Notes: generated from the letters alone by a model not told the origin. Positions 15,730 to 27,111 are shown, counted from the stretch's first letter. The stretch is 64,000 nucleotides of DNA from Lysinibacillus sp. JNUCC-52 (GCF_015999545.1 NZ_CP065546.1:1674001-1738000); one strand, 5' to 3'. Program-made: numbers and translations.

Positions 15730-16872
15730 TCACCTCGTTTCTTCAGATCTCTCTTTCGCACGTAATTGTCCGCATGCCGCATCGATATCAGACCCTTGCT
15801 CTCTACGGATTGTTACGTTTATACCATTTTTCTTTAATGTTTTTTCAAAAGCAAAAATTTTACTACGAGAGGTGCGGATATAATCGCGTTCTGGTACGTA
15901 GTTTACAGGAATTAAGTTTACGTGGCATTTAATTCCTTTTATTAGTGCAGAAAGTTCTTCTGCCACTTCTACTGAATCATTTTCACCTGACATTAAACCA
16001 TACTCAAAACTTACACGTCGGCCCGTTTTTTTCGTATAGTAACGAACTGCTTCCATTAATTCTTCCAATTTGTATGCGCGTGCAATAGGCATCAGTTTTT
16101 GACGTGCCTCCTGGTTTGGCGCGTGCAATGATACAGCAAAGTTAATTTGAAGCTGTTCATCTGCAAATTGATAGATTTTAGGTACAATACCCGAAGTTGA
16201 GACAGTAATGTGACGTGCCCCAATATTTAAACCTTTTTCATGATTTATGACTTTTAAGAAGCTCATCATGGCATCATAGTTATCGAAAGGCTCACCAATA
16301 CCCATAATAACGATATGTGACACACGTTGATTTACTTCATCTAAAGCTTGCTGTACTTTTACAACTTGCTCTACAATTTCACCTGCTAATAGATGGCGCT
16401 TTAAGCCCCCTAAAGTTGACGCACAAAACGTACAACCAATTCGACAGCCCACTTGTGTCGTGACACATACTGAATTGCCATATTCATGGCGCATTAACAC
16501 CGTTTCAATTGAGTAACCATCTTGTAGCTGGAATAAAAATTTAATCGTACCATCTTTTGATTCCTGTTTAATGATCGTTGATAGTGTTGTTAATGCAAAA
16601 CTTGCCTCTAACTTGTCACGCAATGCTTTTGAAAGGTTAGACATGTCTTCAAATGTTTTAACACGTTTATTGTATAACCAGTCAAAAATTTGTGCTGCGC
16701 GGAATGGTTTTTCACCATTTTCTTTTAGCCACTCTTCTAATTGATGTGGTTGTAGTGAGTAGATTGATTCTTTTAAATTCGGCTTTTCTTTTTTCGCTCG
16801 TCGTACGGGCTTTTCTTCAGCTTCCTCGACTAAGTCATTAATACGTTCATTAAATTGCTCTTGATCCACCAT
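15730..16872 (-). CDS. rlmN: Dual-specificity 23S rRNA/tRNA A-C2 methyltransferase RlmN
   Basis: Radical SAM enzyme that methylates C2 of A2503 in 23S rRNA and A37 in some tRNAs. The CxxxCxxC cluster motif CRIGCTFC (about 142-149) and the methyl-carrying Cys in AACGQL near the C terminus (about 369) are present. The 380-residue form has an unusually basic, charged N-terminal extension of about 30 residues ([11 protein letters not shown]) before the usual start region. The start overlaps the rsmB stop by one base. Confidence 0.95.
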   Translation of the reverse strand: MVDQEQFNERINDLVEEAEEKPVRRAKKEKPNLKESIYSLQPHQLEEWLKENGEKPFRAAQIFDWLYNKRVKTFEDMSNLSKALRDKLEASFALTTLSTIIKQESKDGTIKFLFQLQDGYSIETVLMRHEYGNSVCVTTQVGCRIGCTFCASTLGGLKRHLLAGEIVEQVVKVQQALDEVNQRVSHIVIMGIGEPFDNYDAMMSFLKVINHEKGLNIGARHITVSTSGIVPKIYQFADEQLQINFAVSLHAPNQEARQKLMPIARAYKLEELMEAVRYYTKKTGRRVSFEYGLMSGENDSVEVAEELSALIKGIKCHVNLIPVNYVPERDYIRTSRSKIFAFEKTLKKNGINVTIRREQGSDIDAACGQLRAKERSEETR

Positions 16873-18233
16873 TAGTTGGATTCTCCTTTTTTACGAAAGG
16901 CTGCGACGAAGAAACCATCACTGCCGAAGTCTTGTGGAAAGACTTGAAGCATGCCATTTGCTTGCTTTTCCGCTAATTTTGTTGGTAAAGATTCTAGTTG
17001 TATCGCTTCCATTTCTGGATGCTCTCTTAAAAAGGCATCAACAGTGCCTTCGTTTTCTTGTTTATCGACTGTACATGTACTATATACAAGCTTGCCTTCT
17101 TTTTTCAGTACTTTAGTTGCTGCATCGAGTAGTGCTAATTGGATTTTTTGAAGGTTTTCTAAATCTTCTTCACGCTTCGTATATTTAATATCCGGTTTAC
17201 GACGCATTACACCTAAACCACTACAAGGCGCATCGACTAACACCGCGTCAAACGATTCTGGTTGTAAAAACTCTGGAGCTTTACGTCCATCAATTGGAGC
17301 GGTTTCTACAATATCAAGTCCTAGACGTTCTGTATTATGGTCGATTAAATCTAATTTATGTGGATGCAAATCCGTTGCCAAAATGGAACCTGTATTGTTC
17401 ATTTTTTCGGCTAAATGTGTTGTTTTGCCACCAGGTGCCGCACACATATCTAAGACGCGCATTCCTGCGGAAGGATTCAAAACATTTGCAGGAATCATAG
17501 AACTTTCATCCTGAATAGTAATAAGTCCATCTTGAAATGCCTTTGTACGGGCAGGTTGTCCATTTGTCACATGTAGACATTCTGGCATTAAATCACTTTG
17601 CTGTGCAGTTAAGCCTTCAGCTTGTAAGCTTGCAATCGCTTGTTCTATAGTTGCCACTGTCGTATTGACACGAACCGTTTGTACTGGTGGAACGTTATTT
17701 TCATGAAGCATTGCAGTAGCTACTTCTACGCCATAATTATTAACAAAACGATCTACCAACCATTGTGGATGACTTGTTTCAATAGCAAGACGTTCTACAG
17801 GATTTTTTATTTCCTCTAAAGATCGTACACCCTGACGCAATATAGAACGTAAAATACCATTGACTGTAGAGGCAATTCCTTGGTGTCCACGGCGCTTGGC
17901 AATTTCTACCGCCTCGTTCACTGCTGCATGAGGTGGAATACGCGTTAAATAATGCATTTGATATAGTGACAAACGCAACAGCCAACGCACCCAATGATCT
18001 AGTTTACCACGAATAAATGGCTCTAAATAGTAGTCGAGGGTCATTTTATATTGAAGCGTACCATACGTAATTTCAGTTAAAAGTGCACGATCCTTCGCTT
18101 CAATTTTATGGCGTTTTATCGTTTCATGTAAAAGTAAATTACTATACGCTTGGTTTTTATCTACTGCTAATAGGATAGATAGTGCGGCATCTCGTACATT
18201 ACCATCCCAAATTACTACGCTTTTTTTACTCAT
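16872..18233 (-). CDS. rsmB: 16S rRNA (cytosine-967-C5)-methyltransferase RsmB
   Basis: SAM-dependent m5C methyltransferase for C967 of 16S rRNA. The 453-residue protein has an N-terminal NusB-like RNA-binding domain (about 1-140) and a C-terminal RsmB/NOP methyltransferase domain: SAM site [15 protein letters not shown] (about 255-269), [16 protein letters not shown] with the first catalytic Cys (about 325-340) and the nucleophilic Cys in [12 protein letters not shown] (about 383-394). Its start overlaps the fmt stop by four nt. Confidence 0.95.
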   Translation of the reverse strand: MSKKSVVIWDGNVRDAALSILLAVDKNQAYSNLLLHETIKRHKIEAKDRALLTEITYGTLQYKMTLDYYLEPFIRGKLDHWVRWLLRLSLYQMHYLTRIPPHAAVNEAVEIAKRRGHQGIASTVNGILRSILRQGVRSLEEIKNPVERLAIETSHPQWLVDRFVNNYGVEVATAMLHENNVPPVQTVRVNTTVATIEQAIASLQAEGLTAQQSDLMPECLHVTNGQPARTKAFQDGLITIQDESSMIPANVLNPSAGMRVLDMCAAPGGKTTHLAEKMNNTGSILATDLHPHKLDLIDHNTERLGLDIVETAPIDGRKAPEFLQPESFDAVLVDAPCSGLGVMRRKPDIKYTKREEDLENLQKIQLALLDAATKVLKKEGKLVYSTCTVDKQENEGTVDAFLREHPEMEAIQLESLPTKLAEKQANGMLQVFPQDFGSDGFFVAAFRKKGESN

Positions 18234-19171
18234 TTAAACTGATCCCCGATCTGTAATTTTGAACCTGTACCTCGCAAATAATCCTCTGCTGTCATACGTT
18301 TTTTCCCAGCTGGTTGAATGTCATATAATGAAAGTGCTGTGCCATTTCCAGCCGCAACTTCAAAATGGTCCTTTGCAATTGCTACGACTGTACCAGGTGC
18401 AGCATTATGTTTTGCTTGTCCTACTTGTGCCCACCAAATTTTAAAGTTTCCATCTTCAAAAGTTGTATAAGCTACTGGCCAAGGATGAAGTCCTCGCACT
18501 TGATTGTATAAAGTCGTTGCATCCTTTGTCCAATCAATTCGTTCTTGCTCGCGCGATATATTGCTCGCAAATGTCACTTGCGTTTCATCTTGTACAGTGC
18601 GGTTATTTGTTCTATTTATAATAGAAGGTAGTGTTTCTTTTAACAGATCACAGCCTACAACACTTAGTTTATCAAAGAGGCCACCTGTATGGTCGTCTTC
18701 TTCAATAGCTATTGCCTTTTGAGATATAATATCGCCTGCATCTAACTTCTCTGCCATATACATAATCGTTACGCCAGTCTCTTTTTCACCATCTATAATT
18801 GCCTGGTGAATAGGAGCTCCTCCACGGTATTTCGGTAAAAGTGATGCATGGACATTAATACAACCAAGTGGTGGGGCATCTAGCAAGTCTTTCGGTAAAA
18901 TTTGTCCAAATGCTGCTGTAATAACGATATCTGGCTGTAAATCAAGTATTTGCTGTAATTCTTCAGAGCCACGTAGCTTTTCAGGTTGAATAACTGGTAA
19001 GCCTAATTCCAAAGCCGCTGCCTTTACAGGTGGCGGTGTTAGTACCCGCTTGCGTCCTACTGGTCGATCTGGTTGTGTCACAACTGCTTTAATATCATAG
19101 CCCTCATTGTGAAGCATACGCAAAATTGGCGCGGAGAAATCAGGTGTTCCCATAAAAATAATCGACGTCAT
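18230..19171 (-). CDS. fmt: Methionyl-tRNA formyltransferase
   Basis: Formylates initiator Met-tRNA using 10-formyl-THF. The 313-residue protein has the formyltransferase domain with [17 protein letters not shown] (about 105-121; catalytic Asn and His) and the later Asp in the GVTIMYM...LDAGDI segment, then the C-terminal tRNA-binding OB fold. I place the start at the ATG at 19171, with GAGGAGGAATAAA before it and one base after the def stop; upstream in-frame codons read into def and are not part of the protein. def-fmt pairing is the usual order. Confidence 0.96.
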   Translation of the reverse strand: MTSIIFMGTPDFSAPILRMLHNEGYDIKAVVTQPDRPVGRKRVLTPPPVKAAALELGLPVIQPEKLRGSEELQQILDLQPDIVITAAFGQILPKDLLDAPPLGCINVHASLLPKYRGGAPIHQAIIDGEKETGVTIMYMAEKLDAGDIISQKAIAIEEDDHTGGLFDKLSVVGCDLLKETLPSIINRTNNRTVQDETQVTFASNISREQERIDWTKDATTLYNQVRGLHPWPVAYTTFEDGNFKIWWAQVGQAKHNAAPGTVVAIAKDHFEVAAGNGTALSLYDIQPAGKKRMTAEDYLRGTGSKLQIGDQFK

Positions 19172-19172
19172 T

Positions 19173-19667
19173 TTATTCCTCCTCTTCTGCGTACATTTCT
19201 TCAAGCTCTTCTTCTGTAAGAATACGTTTAATTTTAGAGTCAAACAATATACCATCTAAATGATCAATTTCATGTAAAATTGCTCGTGCTTCAAAGCCAC
19301 CTGCCTCAAGCTCATAAACACGCCCTTCACGGTCACATGCTTCAATTTTTACATAGTCAGGACGTTCAACTTCTCCATATAGACCTGGGAAACTTAAACA
19401 CCCTTCGACATCAACTTCTGCACCGTCCGTTTTAATAACAGTAGGATTAATCATCTCTAAAATATCTCTTTCCTCGCCAAGCTCGACAATCGCCACACGC
19501 AACCCTACATTTATTTGTGGTGCTGCAATACCTACACCATCATATTCCACCATCGTGTCATATAAATCATCTAGTAATGTAATAATATCTTCATTAATTT
19601 CTGTAACTTCCGCACATGGTGTTGATAAAACTTTTGCTGGATGTTCAATCACTTTTTTAATCGCCAT
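19173..19667 (-). CDS. def: Peptide deformylase
   Basis: Removes the formyl group from nascent proteins. All three family motifs are present: GVGIAAPQ (about 44-51), EGCLSFPG (about 87-94, metal Cys) and HEIDHLDG (about 131-138, metal His pair with catalytic Glu). The 164-residue length and absence of the long insertion fit the short Bacillus Def form. The C terminus is very acidic because it also contains the ribosome binding site of fmt. Gap to priA is about 100 nt. Confidence 0.96.
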   Translation of the reverse strand: MAIKKVIEHPAKVLSTPCAEVTEINEDIITLLDDLYDTMVEYDGVGIAAPQINVGLRVAIVELGEERDILEMINPTVIKTDGAEVDVEGCLSFPGLYGEVERPDYVKIEACDREGRVYELEAGGFEARAILHEIDHLDGILFDSKIKRILTEEELEEMYAEEEE

Positions 19668-19772
19668 TTCTCGTTCCTCATTTCTAATATTTAAGACGTC
19701 TACGCCTTTATTGTTATGTCAGGCCAATAACTAATAAACTGAACTTGCATGCAAGCATATCTCATCGCATTC

Positions 19773-22184
19773 CTATATAGTAGACGGGTCTAAATCAACC
19801 GTCATTAATATGCCCTGTTTTATCCATTCTGCTCGATACATTGCAAGCAATCGTTGCAATACAGGTATCAGATTTGGTTCAATTTTATATTTTATCAAAC
19901 ATTGATAGCGATATCTATTTTGGAGACGGCTAATACTTGCAACTGTTGGGCCTATAATAGACACTTGATTTGATAAATTCCCTCGAAGCCAATCCCCAGC
20001 TCGCCCAGCATACTCGGCTGCCATCATTACATCTTCATGCGATACTTGTATAAGCGCAACGAAATAGTAAGGTGGGTAGCCTGAACGACGACGTAAAAAC
20101 ATTTCCCGTTCATAAAATGGCTCGTAATCTTGTACTTTAGCTAATTCAATTGCATAATGCTCTGGCGTATACGTTTGAATAACGACCTCACCTGGTTTAT
20201 CATGGCGTCCTGCCCTACCACTTACCTGTGTAAGTAACTGAAACGTCCGTTCCGCCGCGCGGTAATCTGGTAGATGCAGAGATGTATCAGCACTAAGCAC
20301 ACCAACAAGTGTAATATTAGGAAAATCAAGTCCCTTTGCAATCATTTGCGTACCGAGTAAAATGTCGGCTTGCCCCTCACCAAATGCTTGCAAAATCTCT
20401 TCATGTGCCCCTTTGTGCTTTGTAGTGTCCACATCCATTCTTAGCACCCTAGCCTCTGGAAATAGCTTAAAAATTTCTTCTTCCACTTTTTGCGTCCCTG
20501 TTCCAAAATACCGTATATGATCACTTTGACATTGCGGACAAATTTGTGGTACATGCTCTTCATACCCACAGTAATGACACTTCAGTTTTTCAGTAGTGCG
20601 ATGGTAGGTTAGTGAAATATCACAGTTCGGACATTGTACGACAGTACCACAATCACGACATAGCACAAATGACGAATACCCTCTTCGATTTAAAAATAAC
20701 ACCATCTGTTCCCGTCGTTCAAGTCGAGTACGAATCCCTTCAATAAGCAGTTCAGAAAACATAGAGCGGTTTCCTTTTTGAAGTTCTTCTCGCATATCTG
20801 CTACATAGACAGTCGGCATCGCCTGGTGTAGTGCACGTTGTTTTAATGTAAGTAGTGTGTAGACACCTTTTTTTGCACGGGCATATGACTCAAGGGCAGG
20901 TGTCGCACTACCTAAAATGACAGGACATTGATAATATTGGCTACGCCAAATTGCTACATCTCGCGCATGATAGCGTGGAGAGTCCTCCTGCTTGTAGGTA
21001 GATTCATGCTCCTCATCTAAAATGATAAGTCCCAAATTTGTAAAAGGTGCAAAAATAGCTGAACGAGCACCAACTACTACTCTTACTTTACCCTGTTGAA
21101 TTTTTCGCCATTCATCATACTTCTCACCTACAGATAACCCACTATGCATGACCGCAACCATCTCACCGAAGCGGCTACGGAAGCGTTCTGTCATTTGCGG
21201 TGTTAAAGAAATTTCAGGTACTAGCATGATCGCTTCTTTACCTTCATTTAAAACTTTTTGAATCGCCTGTAAGTAGACTTCCGTTTTACCACTGCCTGTT
21301 ACACCTTGCAATAAAAAAGTTGTAGCGGCATGTGTTTCAAGAGCGTGTGAAATTGCATTTAATGCAACAGCCTGCTCGTCTGTTAATTGTAGTGATTGTG
21401 TACGCGCAACTTCATTTGTAAAAGGATCTCGATACACTTCTTCTTGTATAAAGCACGCAGCTCCTTTATCAATGACCGCTTGTAATACAGCAGCAGATAC
21501 TGCTGTTGCCTCATAAATTTGCTGGGGCGTGAATATTTCTCCAAGATGTGAAGTCATCCATTCAATTAAAGACCGTTGCTTTGCAGCTCTCGATGCTTCT
21601 ATCAGTGCTTTACTAAGAGCTTGTTCGTCTTCCGCAATTTTGACCATGCGCACTTCTTTCACGTTGCCTTGTTGCTTTACAACATTTTCTATCTTTACGA
21701 TTTTATCTGCAATCAGTTGTTTTAATAACGGCAATAAGCCCGCACGTTCAAATTCTTTAAAGTTTGCCTTATGGCGTTTTCCAAAAATCTCCTGAACTTC
21801 TAATGGCAACGAAGCTTGCTCTACTTGTAATGTCACTATTTTTTCATACTTTGCCCGAAGTGCAGAAGGTAGCATTACTTGTAAAGCATCAATTTCATAA
21901 CAAATTGTTTCGTTTTTTAACCACTTTGCCATCAACAGCATTTCTTCAGTGAAAACAGGCTCAATATCTAAAATTTGTGCGATTGGCTTTATTTTGTTTT
22001 CAGGAACATCTGTATCGTTTTTTAAACCTACAACAAATCCTAGTACATTTCTCGGTCCAAAAGGTACTTTCACACGACAACCTTTTTCTATTACAGCTAA
22101 CCACTCTTCAGGAACAGCATAGTCAAATGTGCGATCTACATGGTATGTCGAAACATCCACTATAATCTCAGCATATAAACTCAT
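19773..22184 (-). CDS. priA: Primosomal protein N', replication restart helicase PriA
   Basis: 3'-5' DNA helicase that reloads the replisome at stalled forks. The 803-residue protein contains the N-terminal DNA-binding region, Walker A GVTGSGKTEVYLQ, the DEEH box, helicase motifs (GSATPALES, LGTQMIAKGLDFP, QVSGRAGR) and the cysteine-rich zinc insertion between the helicase lobes, visible as CRDCGTVVQCPNC and CHYCGYEEHVPQICPQC. Its start overlaps the coaBC stop by four nt (ATGA). Confidence 0.96.
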   Translation of the reverse strand: MSLYAEIIVDVSTYHVDRTFDYAVPEEWLAVIEKGCRVKVPFGPRNVLGFVVGLKNDTDVPENKIKPIAQILDIEPVFTEEMLLMAKWLKNETICYEIDALQVMLPSALRAKYEKIVTLQVEQASLPLEVQEIFGKRHKANFKEFERAGLLPLLKQLIADKIVKIENVVKQQGNVKEVRMVKIAEDEQALSKALIEASRAAKQRSLIEWMTSHLGEIFTPQQIYEATAVSAAVLQAVIDKGAACFIQEEVYRDPFTNEVARTQSLQLTDEQAVALNAISHALETHAATTFLLQGVTGSGKTEVYLQAIQKVLNEGKEAIMLVPEISLTPQMTERFRSRFGEMVAVMHSGLSVGEKYDEWRKIQQGKVRVVVGARSAIFAPFTNLGLIILDEEHESTYKQEDSPRYHARDVAIWRSQYYQCPVILGSATPALESYARAKKGVYTLLTLKQRALHQAMPTVYVADMREELQKGNRSMFSELLIEGIRTRLERREQMVLFLNRRGYSSFVLCRDCGTVVQCPNCDISLTYHRTTEKLKCHYCGYEEHVPQICPQCQSDHIRYFGTGTQKVEEEIFKLFPEARVLRMDVDTTKHKGAHEEILQAFGEGQADILLGTQMIAKGLDFPNITLVGVLSADTSLHLPDYRAAERTFQLLTQVSGRAGRHDKPGEVVIQTYTPEHYAIELAKVQDYEPFYEREMFLRRRSGYPPYYFVALIQVSHEDVMMAAEYAGRAGDWLRGNLSNQVSIIGPTVASISRLQNRYRYQCLIKYKIEPNLIPVLQRLLAMYRAEWIKQGILMTVDLDPSTI

Positions 22185-23194
22185 TGCGTCTCACCTTGTA
22201 ATACAAGCTGCCATAGCTCTTTCGCAAATTGTGCGGCGTCTGAGACATCCAATTCTTCACCATTTACGTTCGCTACATGACTAAAATCAATCCATTCGTT
22301 TGATATAACTTGTACAATCGGCTCCCCAACCACTTTTTGTCCAAAAGTTACTGCAGTCGTACCATCAACAGACATGATAGGGGCACTTTCTATAGTTGGT
22401 ATATTAGCCGCGTGAAGTAAAAATGCCTGTGGATATTGTTTTTTTAATTGTTCGACTTGCGCTATCAGTTCATTAGCATTTGATGCTTCTCCACCTAATA
22501 GAATCGCATGTGCTCCAAGTGTTTGTGCCTCGTTCACTAACGCATGTCCAATCCTACCATTTGCATTTGTACTAATGACATGTTGTTGATCGTCCATAGG
22601 GATATACCATGCACCCGCTGTAACAAGCACCGTTTTGCCTGCAAGTGGTTTAACCTTGGATGAAAAATAATCTTGCACAAGAGCTGTAATCTTTTCTGGT
22701 TCCTCTAAACGACCTTTGCCAACATAGCCACACGCTAAAAAGCCTTCAGACGGTTCAATAAACTGATAGCCATCAGCTGCTAGCTGTGCCAAATTTCGCT
22801 TTACTGCTGGATGATCATACATATGAACATTCATCGCTGGCGCAATCCAAACAGGCGCAGTTGCGGCAAGTAAAGTCGTTGTCACCATATCATCAGCAAT
22901 TCCGTTTGCGAGTTTACCAATGACATTAGCAGTTGCTGGTGCAACTATAATTAAATCTGCCCAATCTGCTAAATCTATATGGGCAATTACCTTTGAATCC
23001 TTTTCATCAAAGGTATCGAAATAGACATCATTTTTTGACATGACTTGAAAGCTTAACGGATTAACAAACTGTCGCGCCGATGCTGTCATAATGACCTTTA
23101 CGTTGGCACCTGCCTGAGATAGTTTACTCACTAGTGCTACAGCTTTATAAACAGCAATACCACCTGATACACAAAGTAAAATATTTTTGTTCAT
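22181..23194 (-). CDS. coaBC: CoaBC-like protein: intact CoaC, shortened and degenerate CoaB half
   Basis: The N-terminal flavoprotein domain (about 1-180) is a complete phosphopantothenoylcysteine decarboxylase: GGIAVYK, catalytic His in AHIDLADWADL (about 72), PAMN (about 117-120) and substrate-clamp Cys in ACGYVGKGR (about 154). The C-terminal half should be phosphopantothenate-cysteine ligase, but the protein is 337 residues rather than about 400. The start of the domain is recognisable (KTVLVTAG), yet the expected Asn-x-Ser-Ser-Gly-Lys segment reads STNANGRIG, and the KIKK/NPDI region with the catalytic Lys is missing. No frameshift is visible and the stop overlaps priA. It probably performs only the decarboxylase step, so a separate ligase may exist elsewhere. 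Confidence 0.85.
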   Translation of the reverse strand: MNKNILLCVSGGIAVYKAVALVSKLSQAGANVKVIMTASARQFVNPLSFQVMSKNDVYFDTFDEKDSKVIAHIDLADWADLIIVAPATANVIGKLANGIADDMVTTTLLAATAPVWIAPAMNVHMYDHPAVKRNLAQLAADGYQFIEPSEGFLACGYVGKGRLEEPEKITALVQDYFSSKVKPLAGKTVLVTAGAWYIPMDDQQHVISTNANGRIGHALVNEAQTLGAHAILLGGEASNANELIAQVEQLKKQYPQAFLLHAANIPTIESAPIMSVDGTTAVTFGQKVVGEPIVQVISNEWIDFSHVANVNGEELDVSDAAQFAKELWQLVLQGETQ

Positions 23195-23220
23195 CTACAA
23201 TGTCGTCCTTTCAAACGATA

Positions 23221-23249
23221 AGCTCCCAAAGGACAATTCCTCGGGAGCT
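23221..23249. other. 7-bp inverted repeat upstream of coaBC
   Basis: AGCTCCC (23221-23227) and GGGAGCT (23243-23249) could pair around a 15-nt loop in the 130-nt gap between rpoZ and coaBC. No T-run follows on either strand, so it is not a convincing terminator; its role is unknown. Confidence 0.3.
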
Positions 23250-23324
23250 CTCGGCATTCTTGTATAATCAAAAAATCACTGCAGATTTTAACATTAACTT
23301 GGCAAAAGCTTTATACCATCAATG

Positions 23325-23552
23325 TTAGATTTCGTCTTCGTACACAGCTGACTCATCTTGTGATACTTTCGTAAGTACGCCTGCTGCTACCTCTTCAAGC
23401 GCTTTTCCTACATATTTATAGGAAACATATTTGTGCAAGCGCTCAGTACCTTCGATTTCTTGCATTTGACGAGCACGTTTTGATGCTAAACTTACTAAAG
23501 AATATTTAGAATCGATCTCTTTTTTTAAGGCATCTACTGATGGGTATAACAT
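23325..23552 (-). CDS. rpoZ: DNA-directed RNA polymerase omega subunit
   Basis: A 75-residue omega subunit that stabilises the beta' chain. It carries the family segment DSKYSLVSLASKRARQM (about 14-30) and a second conserved helix in YKYVGKALEEVAAG. It follows gmk after four nt, as in most Firmicutes. A 130-nt gap separates it from coaBC. Confidence 0.93.
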   Translation of the reverse strand: MLYPSVDALKKEIDSKYSLVSLASKRARQMQEIEGTERLHKYVSYKYVGKALEEVAAGVLTKVSQDESAVYEDEI

Positions 23553-23556
23553 TGGT

Positions 23557-24174
<618 letters not shown>

Positions 24175-24217
24175 TTATTCTCTATATCTCCCTTAATTTA
24201 TAACAGATGCAAGCATG

Positions 24218-25093
24218 TTATTCGATATTTTGAACTTGCTCTCGCATCTTTTCTAAAATTGTTTTTGCCTGAACTACTGCAACGGCTGCTTCTGTCGATT
24301 GATTTTTTGAACCTATTGTATTAATTTCGCGATGAATCTCCTGCATTAAAAAGTCTAATTTACGTCCGATTGAAACTGTTTCTAATAGTGTTTCTTCCAG
24401 CTGGTTAAAATGACTATCTAATCGATCTAACTCTTCTGTTATGTCCACTCGCTCTGCAAATATTGCTACTTCCGCGAGCAAACGATCTTCTAAGAGCGCT
24501 CCATCTGCTATTTCAGCAATTCGTTCTAATAATCGTGTACGATATTTTTCAACAGCAAGTGAGGAATAAGAGCGAATTTGATTCACTTGTTCCATTAACT
24601 GTTCTTTATATTGTACAACAACATCTTGCAATTCTTGCCCTTCACGCTCACGCATTTGGATCAACTGTCGAGTAGCTTCTGCTACCGCATGTTCAACTGC
24701 CCCCAATAAATCCTCTGGCATTAGTTGCGGTTTTTTCTGTACTAACGCTTGCTCTAGCGCTAGTAGCTCCTGCATTGTCCATTTTTCTTCTAGTGGTACT
24801 TTACTTGCTAATTGCTCTTTTGCCTTACGATACGCTTCAATTAATGACCAATTAATTTCAATAGATTGCTCGACGTTTTCTAAATCCTTCACATATACCA
24901 TCACATCAATTTTCCCACGTGATAAAGCTTGTGAAATCAATTTCTTAGCAAAAATTTCTGCTTCTAGCCATTCTTTTGGAAACTTTGCATGAATTTCTAA
25001 AAAACGATGGTTGACCGAGCGTATTTCTACGGTTAACTGAAAGTCTCTTGTTGTTGTGACACCTCTGCCAAAACCAGTCATACTACGCACCAA
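24218..25093 (-). CDS. yicC: YicC/YloC family endoribonuclease
   Basis: A 291-residue YicC-family protein, a class now known to be endoribonucleases. The signature N terminus VRSMTGFGRG and the acidic C-terminal DUF1732 region (REINTIGSKNQSTE) are present. The start appears to be TTG at 25093 with AAAGGTG nine to ten nt upstream; a GTG follows immediately. The gene heads the gmk-rpoZ-coaBC string and is divergent from rqcH across about 300 nt. Confidence 0.9.
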   Translation of the reverse strand: MVRSMTGFGRGVTTTRDFQLTVEIRSVNHRFLEIHAKFPKEWLEAEIFAKKLISQALSRGKIDVMVYVKDLENVEQSIEINWSLIEAYRKAKEQLASKVPLEEKWTMQELLALEQALVQKKPQLMPEDLLGAVEHAVAEATRQLIQMREREGQELQDVVVQYKEQLMEQVNQIRSYSSLAVEKYRTRLLERIAEIADGALLEDRLLAEVAIFAERVDITEELDRLDSHFNQLEETLLETVSIGRKLDFLMQEIHREINTIGSKNQSTEAAVAVVQAKTILEKMREQVQNIE

Positions 25094-25409
25094 GGTTCGT
25101 CACACCTTTCTTTGCATACTGGGATTATTATAACATAAGCTCCGTCATTTATGACGTCTCTCCACAAAAAATTCGCTAGTGCAAAAATTAATTCTACCAC
25201 ATCTGAAGCTATATTTTAATATTCACCTAAAAAATGCTATGATAAACATACAAAAAATGCATTCATGCGTAAGATGGCTATTTGAACACACCTTAAAATA
25301 GGAGAATTCCATCCTATCTGTTCATATACACTGCCAATGCATGTGCAAAGATTACTATTTATATACGAATACACAATGATGCAATAAATCGTTGGAAAGA
25401 GGAACTAAA
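25094..25409. other. Divergent intergenic region between yicC and rqcH
   Basis: About 315 nt with AT-rich sequence, presumably carrying both promoters. I see no open frame with a ribosome binding site, no tRNA and no strong terminator. No yloB-like ATPase gene, which lies here in B. subtilis, is present. Confidence 0.5.
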
Positions 25410-27104
25410 ATGGCATTCGATGGCTTATTTACTTATTCAATGACAACAGACCTGCAACAATTAGTAACAGGTCGTATTACTAAAATACATCAACCTAACG
25501 CTCAAGAAGTTGTTTTACAAATTCGTGCAAATGGTGGCAACCATAAATTATTGTTTTCTATCCACCCTTCCTATGCACGTGTACATCTTACTGAGCAAAC
25601 AATAGAAAATCCCTCAGAACCTCCTATGTTTTGTATGTTATTACGTAAACATATAGAAGGTGGTTTTATTTCTTCTATTAAACAGCATGACCTAGATCGC
25701 ATTATTATAGTAGAAATCCAAAGCAAAAATGAAATTGGCGATCCAATTGTACGAGAATTACACGCAGAGATTATGGGTCGACATAGTAACCTGCTATTAA
25801 TAGATAAGGAACAAACTAAAATTATCGATAGTTTAAAACATTTATCACCATCGATGAATAGTTTCCGCACTATATTACCAGGGCAGCCTTATATCGCACC
25901 ACCTGCACAAAATAAATGGCAACCACTAACGGTAACAGATGAGCAGCTAACTGTATTTTTTAATGAGCCGAAAACAGCAAAGGAAGTAGTTTCACAATTT
26001 GTTGGCTTTTCGCCATTACATGCCGAGGAGTTATTATTCCGTTTAGCATCTACAGCTAATAAAGTTATATGTTTCAGAGACTTTATGGCTGCCTTTCGTG
26101 ATGGTGGCACAGAACCGATGTATGTATTTGCTAATAACAAAACCTATTTCTCCCCTATCGCTTTAACCCATTTACAAGGAGAAAAAACCGTTTATCCGAA
26201 TTTACATGAGCTGCTTGATCGCGTATTTTTCGCGCGCGCGGAGCGAGATCGAGTGAAGCAACAGGCAGGAGATTTAGAACGCTGGCTACAAAATGAAATT
26301 GATAAATTGTCATTAAAAATAAAAAAACTGACAAAAGACTATGAACGTGCATCCAAACTAGATCAATTCCAATTGTTTGGGGAACTGCTTATGGCCAATA
26401 TTTACGCTTTCGAAAAAGGTGTGAAGGAAGTAACAGTAACTAACTATTATAGTGAGTCCGCTGAAGAAATTACGATTCCTGTAAGCGAACGTAAAACACC
26501 TATTGAAAATGCGCAAAGTTATTACACAAAATACACAAAAGCTAAAAACGCCCTTATTATGGTACAAGAGCAGCTTGAAAAAACAAAAGAGGAAATAACA
26601 TATTTTGAAATGCTAGCGCAACAGGTTCAACAGGCATCCCCAGGTGATATAGAAGAAATTCGTGAGGAATTAGCCGAACAAGGCTATTTAAAATTACGTC
26701 ACGCTAAGAAAAAGAAAAAACAACTAAAGCCTGAGCCAGAACGTTATATATCATCTACAGGGACACCGATTTCAGTAGGAAAAAACAATAAACAAAATGA
26801 CATGCTAACATTTAAAATTGCGAAGCGGACAGATACATGGCTACATACAAAGGACATACCAGGTTCGCATGTAGTCATTCACGCTACTGAGCCAGATGAA
26901 ACGACATTGAGAGAAGCCGCAACACTTGCCGCGTATTTCTCCAAAGCTCGCGACTCTTCCTCAGTTCCAGTAGACTATACAGAAATACGTCAAGTCAAAA
27001 AGCCAAATGGTGCTAAACCTGGATTTGTTATCTATTTCGAACAAAAAACATTATTTATCGATCCAGAAGAAACTGTCATTTTACAGTTAAAAAAACAGTC
27101 TTAA
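25410..27104 (+). CDS. rqcH: Ribosome quality control factor RqcH (NEMF/FbpA family)
   Basis: Binds stalled 50S subunits and adds C-terminal alanine tails that mark nascent chains for degradation. The 564-residue protein has the NFACT-N domain at the start (MAFDGLFTYSM), helix-hairpin-helix and coiled-coil regions in the middle (about 265-430) and the C-terminal NFACT-R domain with HTKDIPGSHVVI. The ATG at 25410 follows AAAGAGGAAC; an upstream TTG in frame would swallow this site. It is followed by its own terminator. In B. subtilis the gene is called yloA. Confidence 0.93.
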   Translation: MAFDGLFTYSMTTDLQQLVTGRITKIHQPNAQEVVLQIRANGGNHKLLFSIHPSYARVHLTEQTIENPSEPPMFCMLLRKHIEGGFISSIKQHDLDRIIIVEIQSKNEIGDPIVRELHAEIMGRHSNLLLIDKEQTKIIDSLKHLSPSMNSFRTILPGQPYIAPPAQNKWQPLTVTDEQLTVFFNEPKTAKEVVSQFVGFSPLHAEELLFRLASTANKVICFRDFMAAFRDGGTEPMYVFANNKTYFSPIALTHLQGEKTVYPNLHELLDRVFFARAERDRVKQQAGDLERWLQNEIDKLSLKIKKLTKDYERASKLDQFQLFGELLMANIYAFEKGVKEVTVTNYYSESAEEITIPVSERKTPIENAQSYYTKYTKAKNALIMVQEQLEKTKEEITYFEMLAQQVQQASPGDIEEIREELAEQGYLKLRHAKKKKKQLKPEPERYISSTGTPISVGKNNKQNDMLTFKIAKRTDTWLHTKDIPGSHVVIHATEPDETTLREAATLAAYFSKARDSSSVPVDYTEIRQVKKPNGAKPGFVIYFEQKTLFIDPEETVILQLKKQS

Positions 27105-27111
27105 AGATAGG

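Noticed and set aside
23221..23249. Hairpin before coaBC as a terminator
   Set aside because: Seven-base stem with a 15-nt loop and no T-run on either strand.
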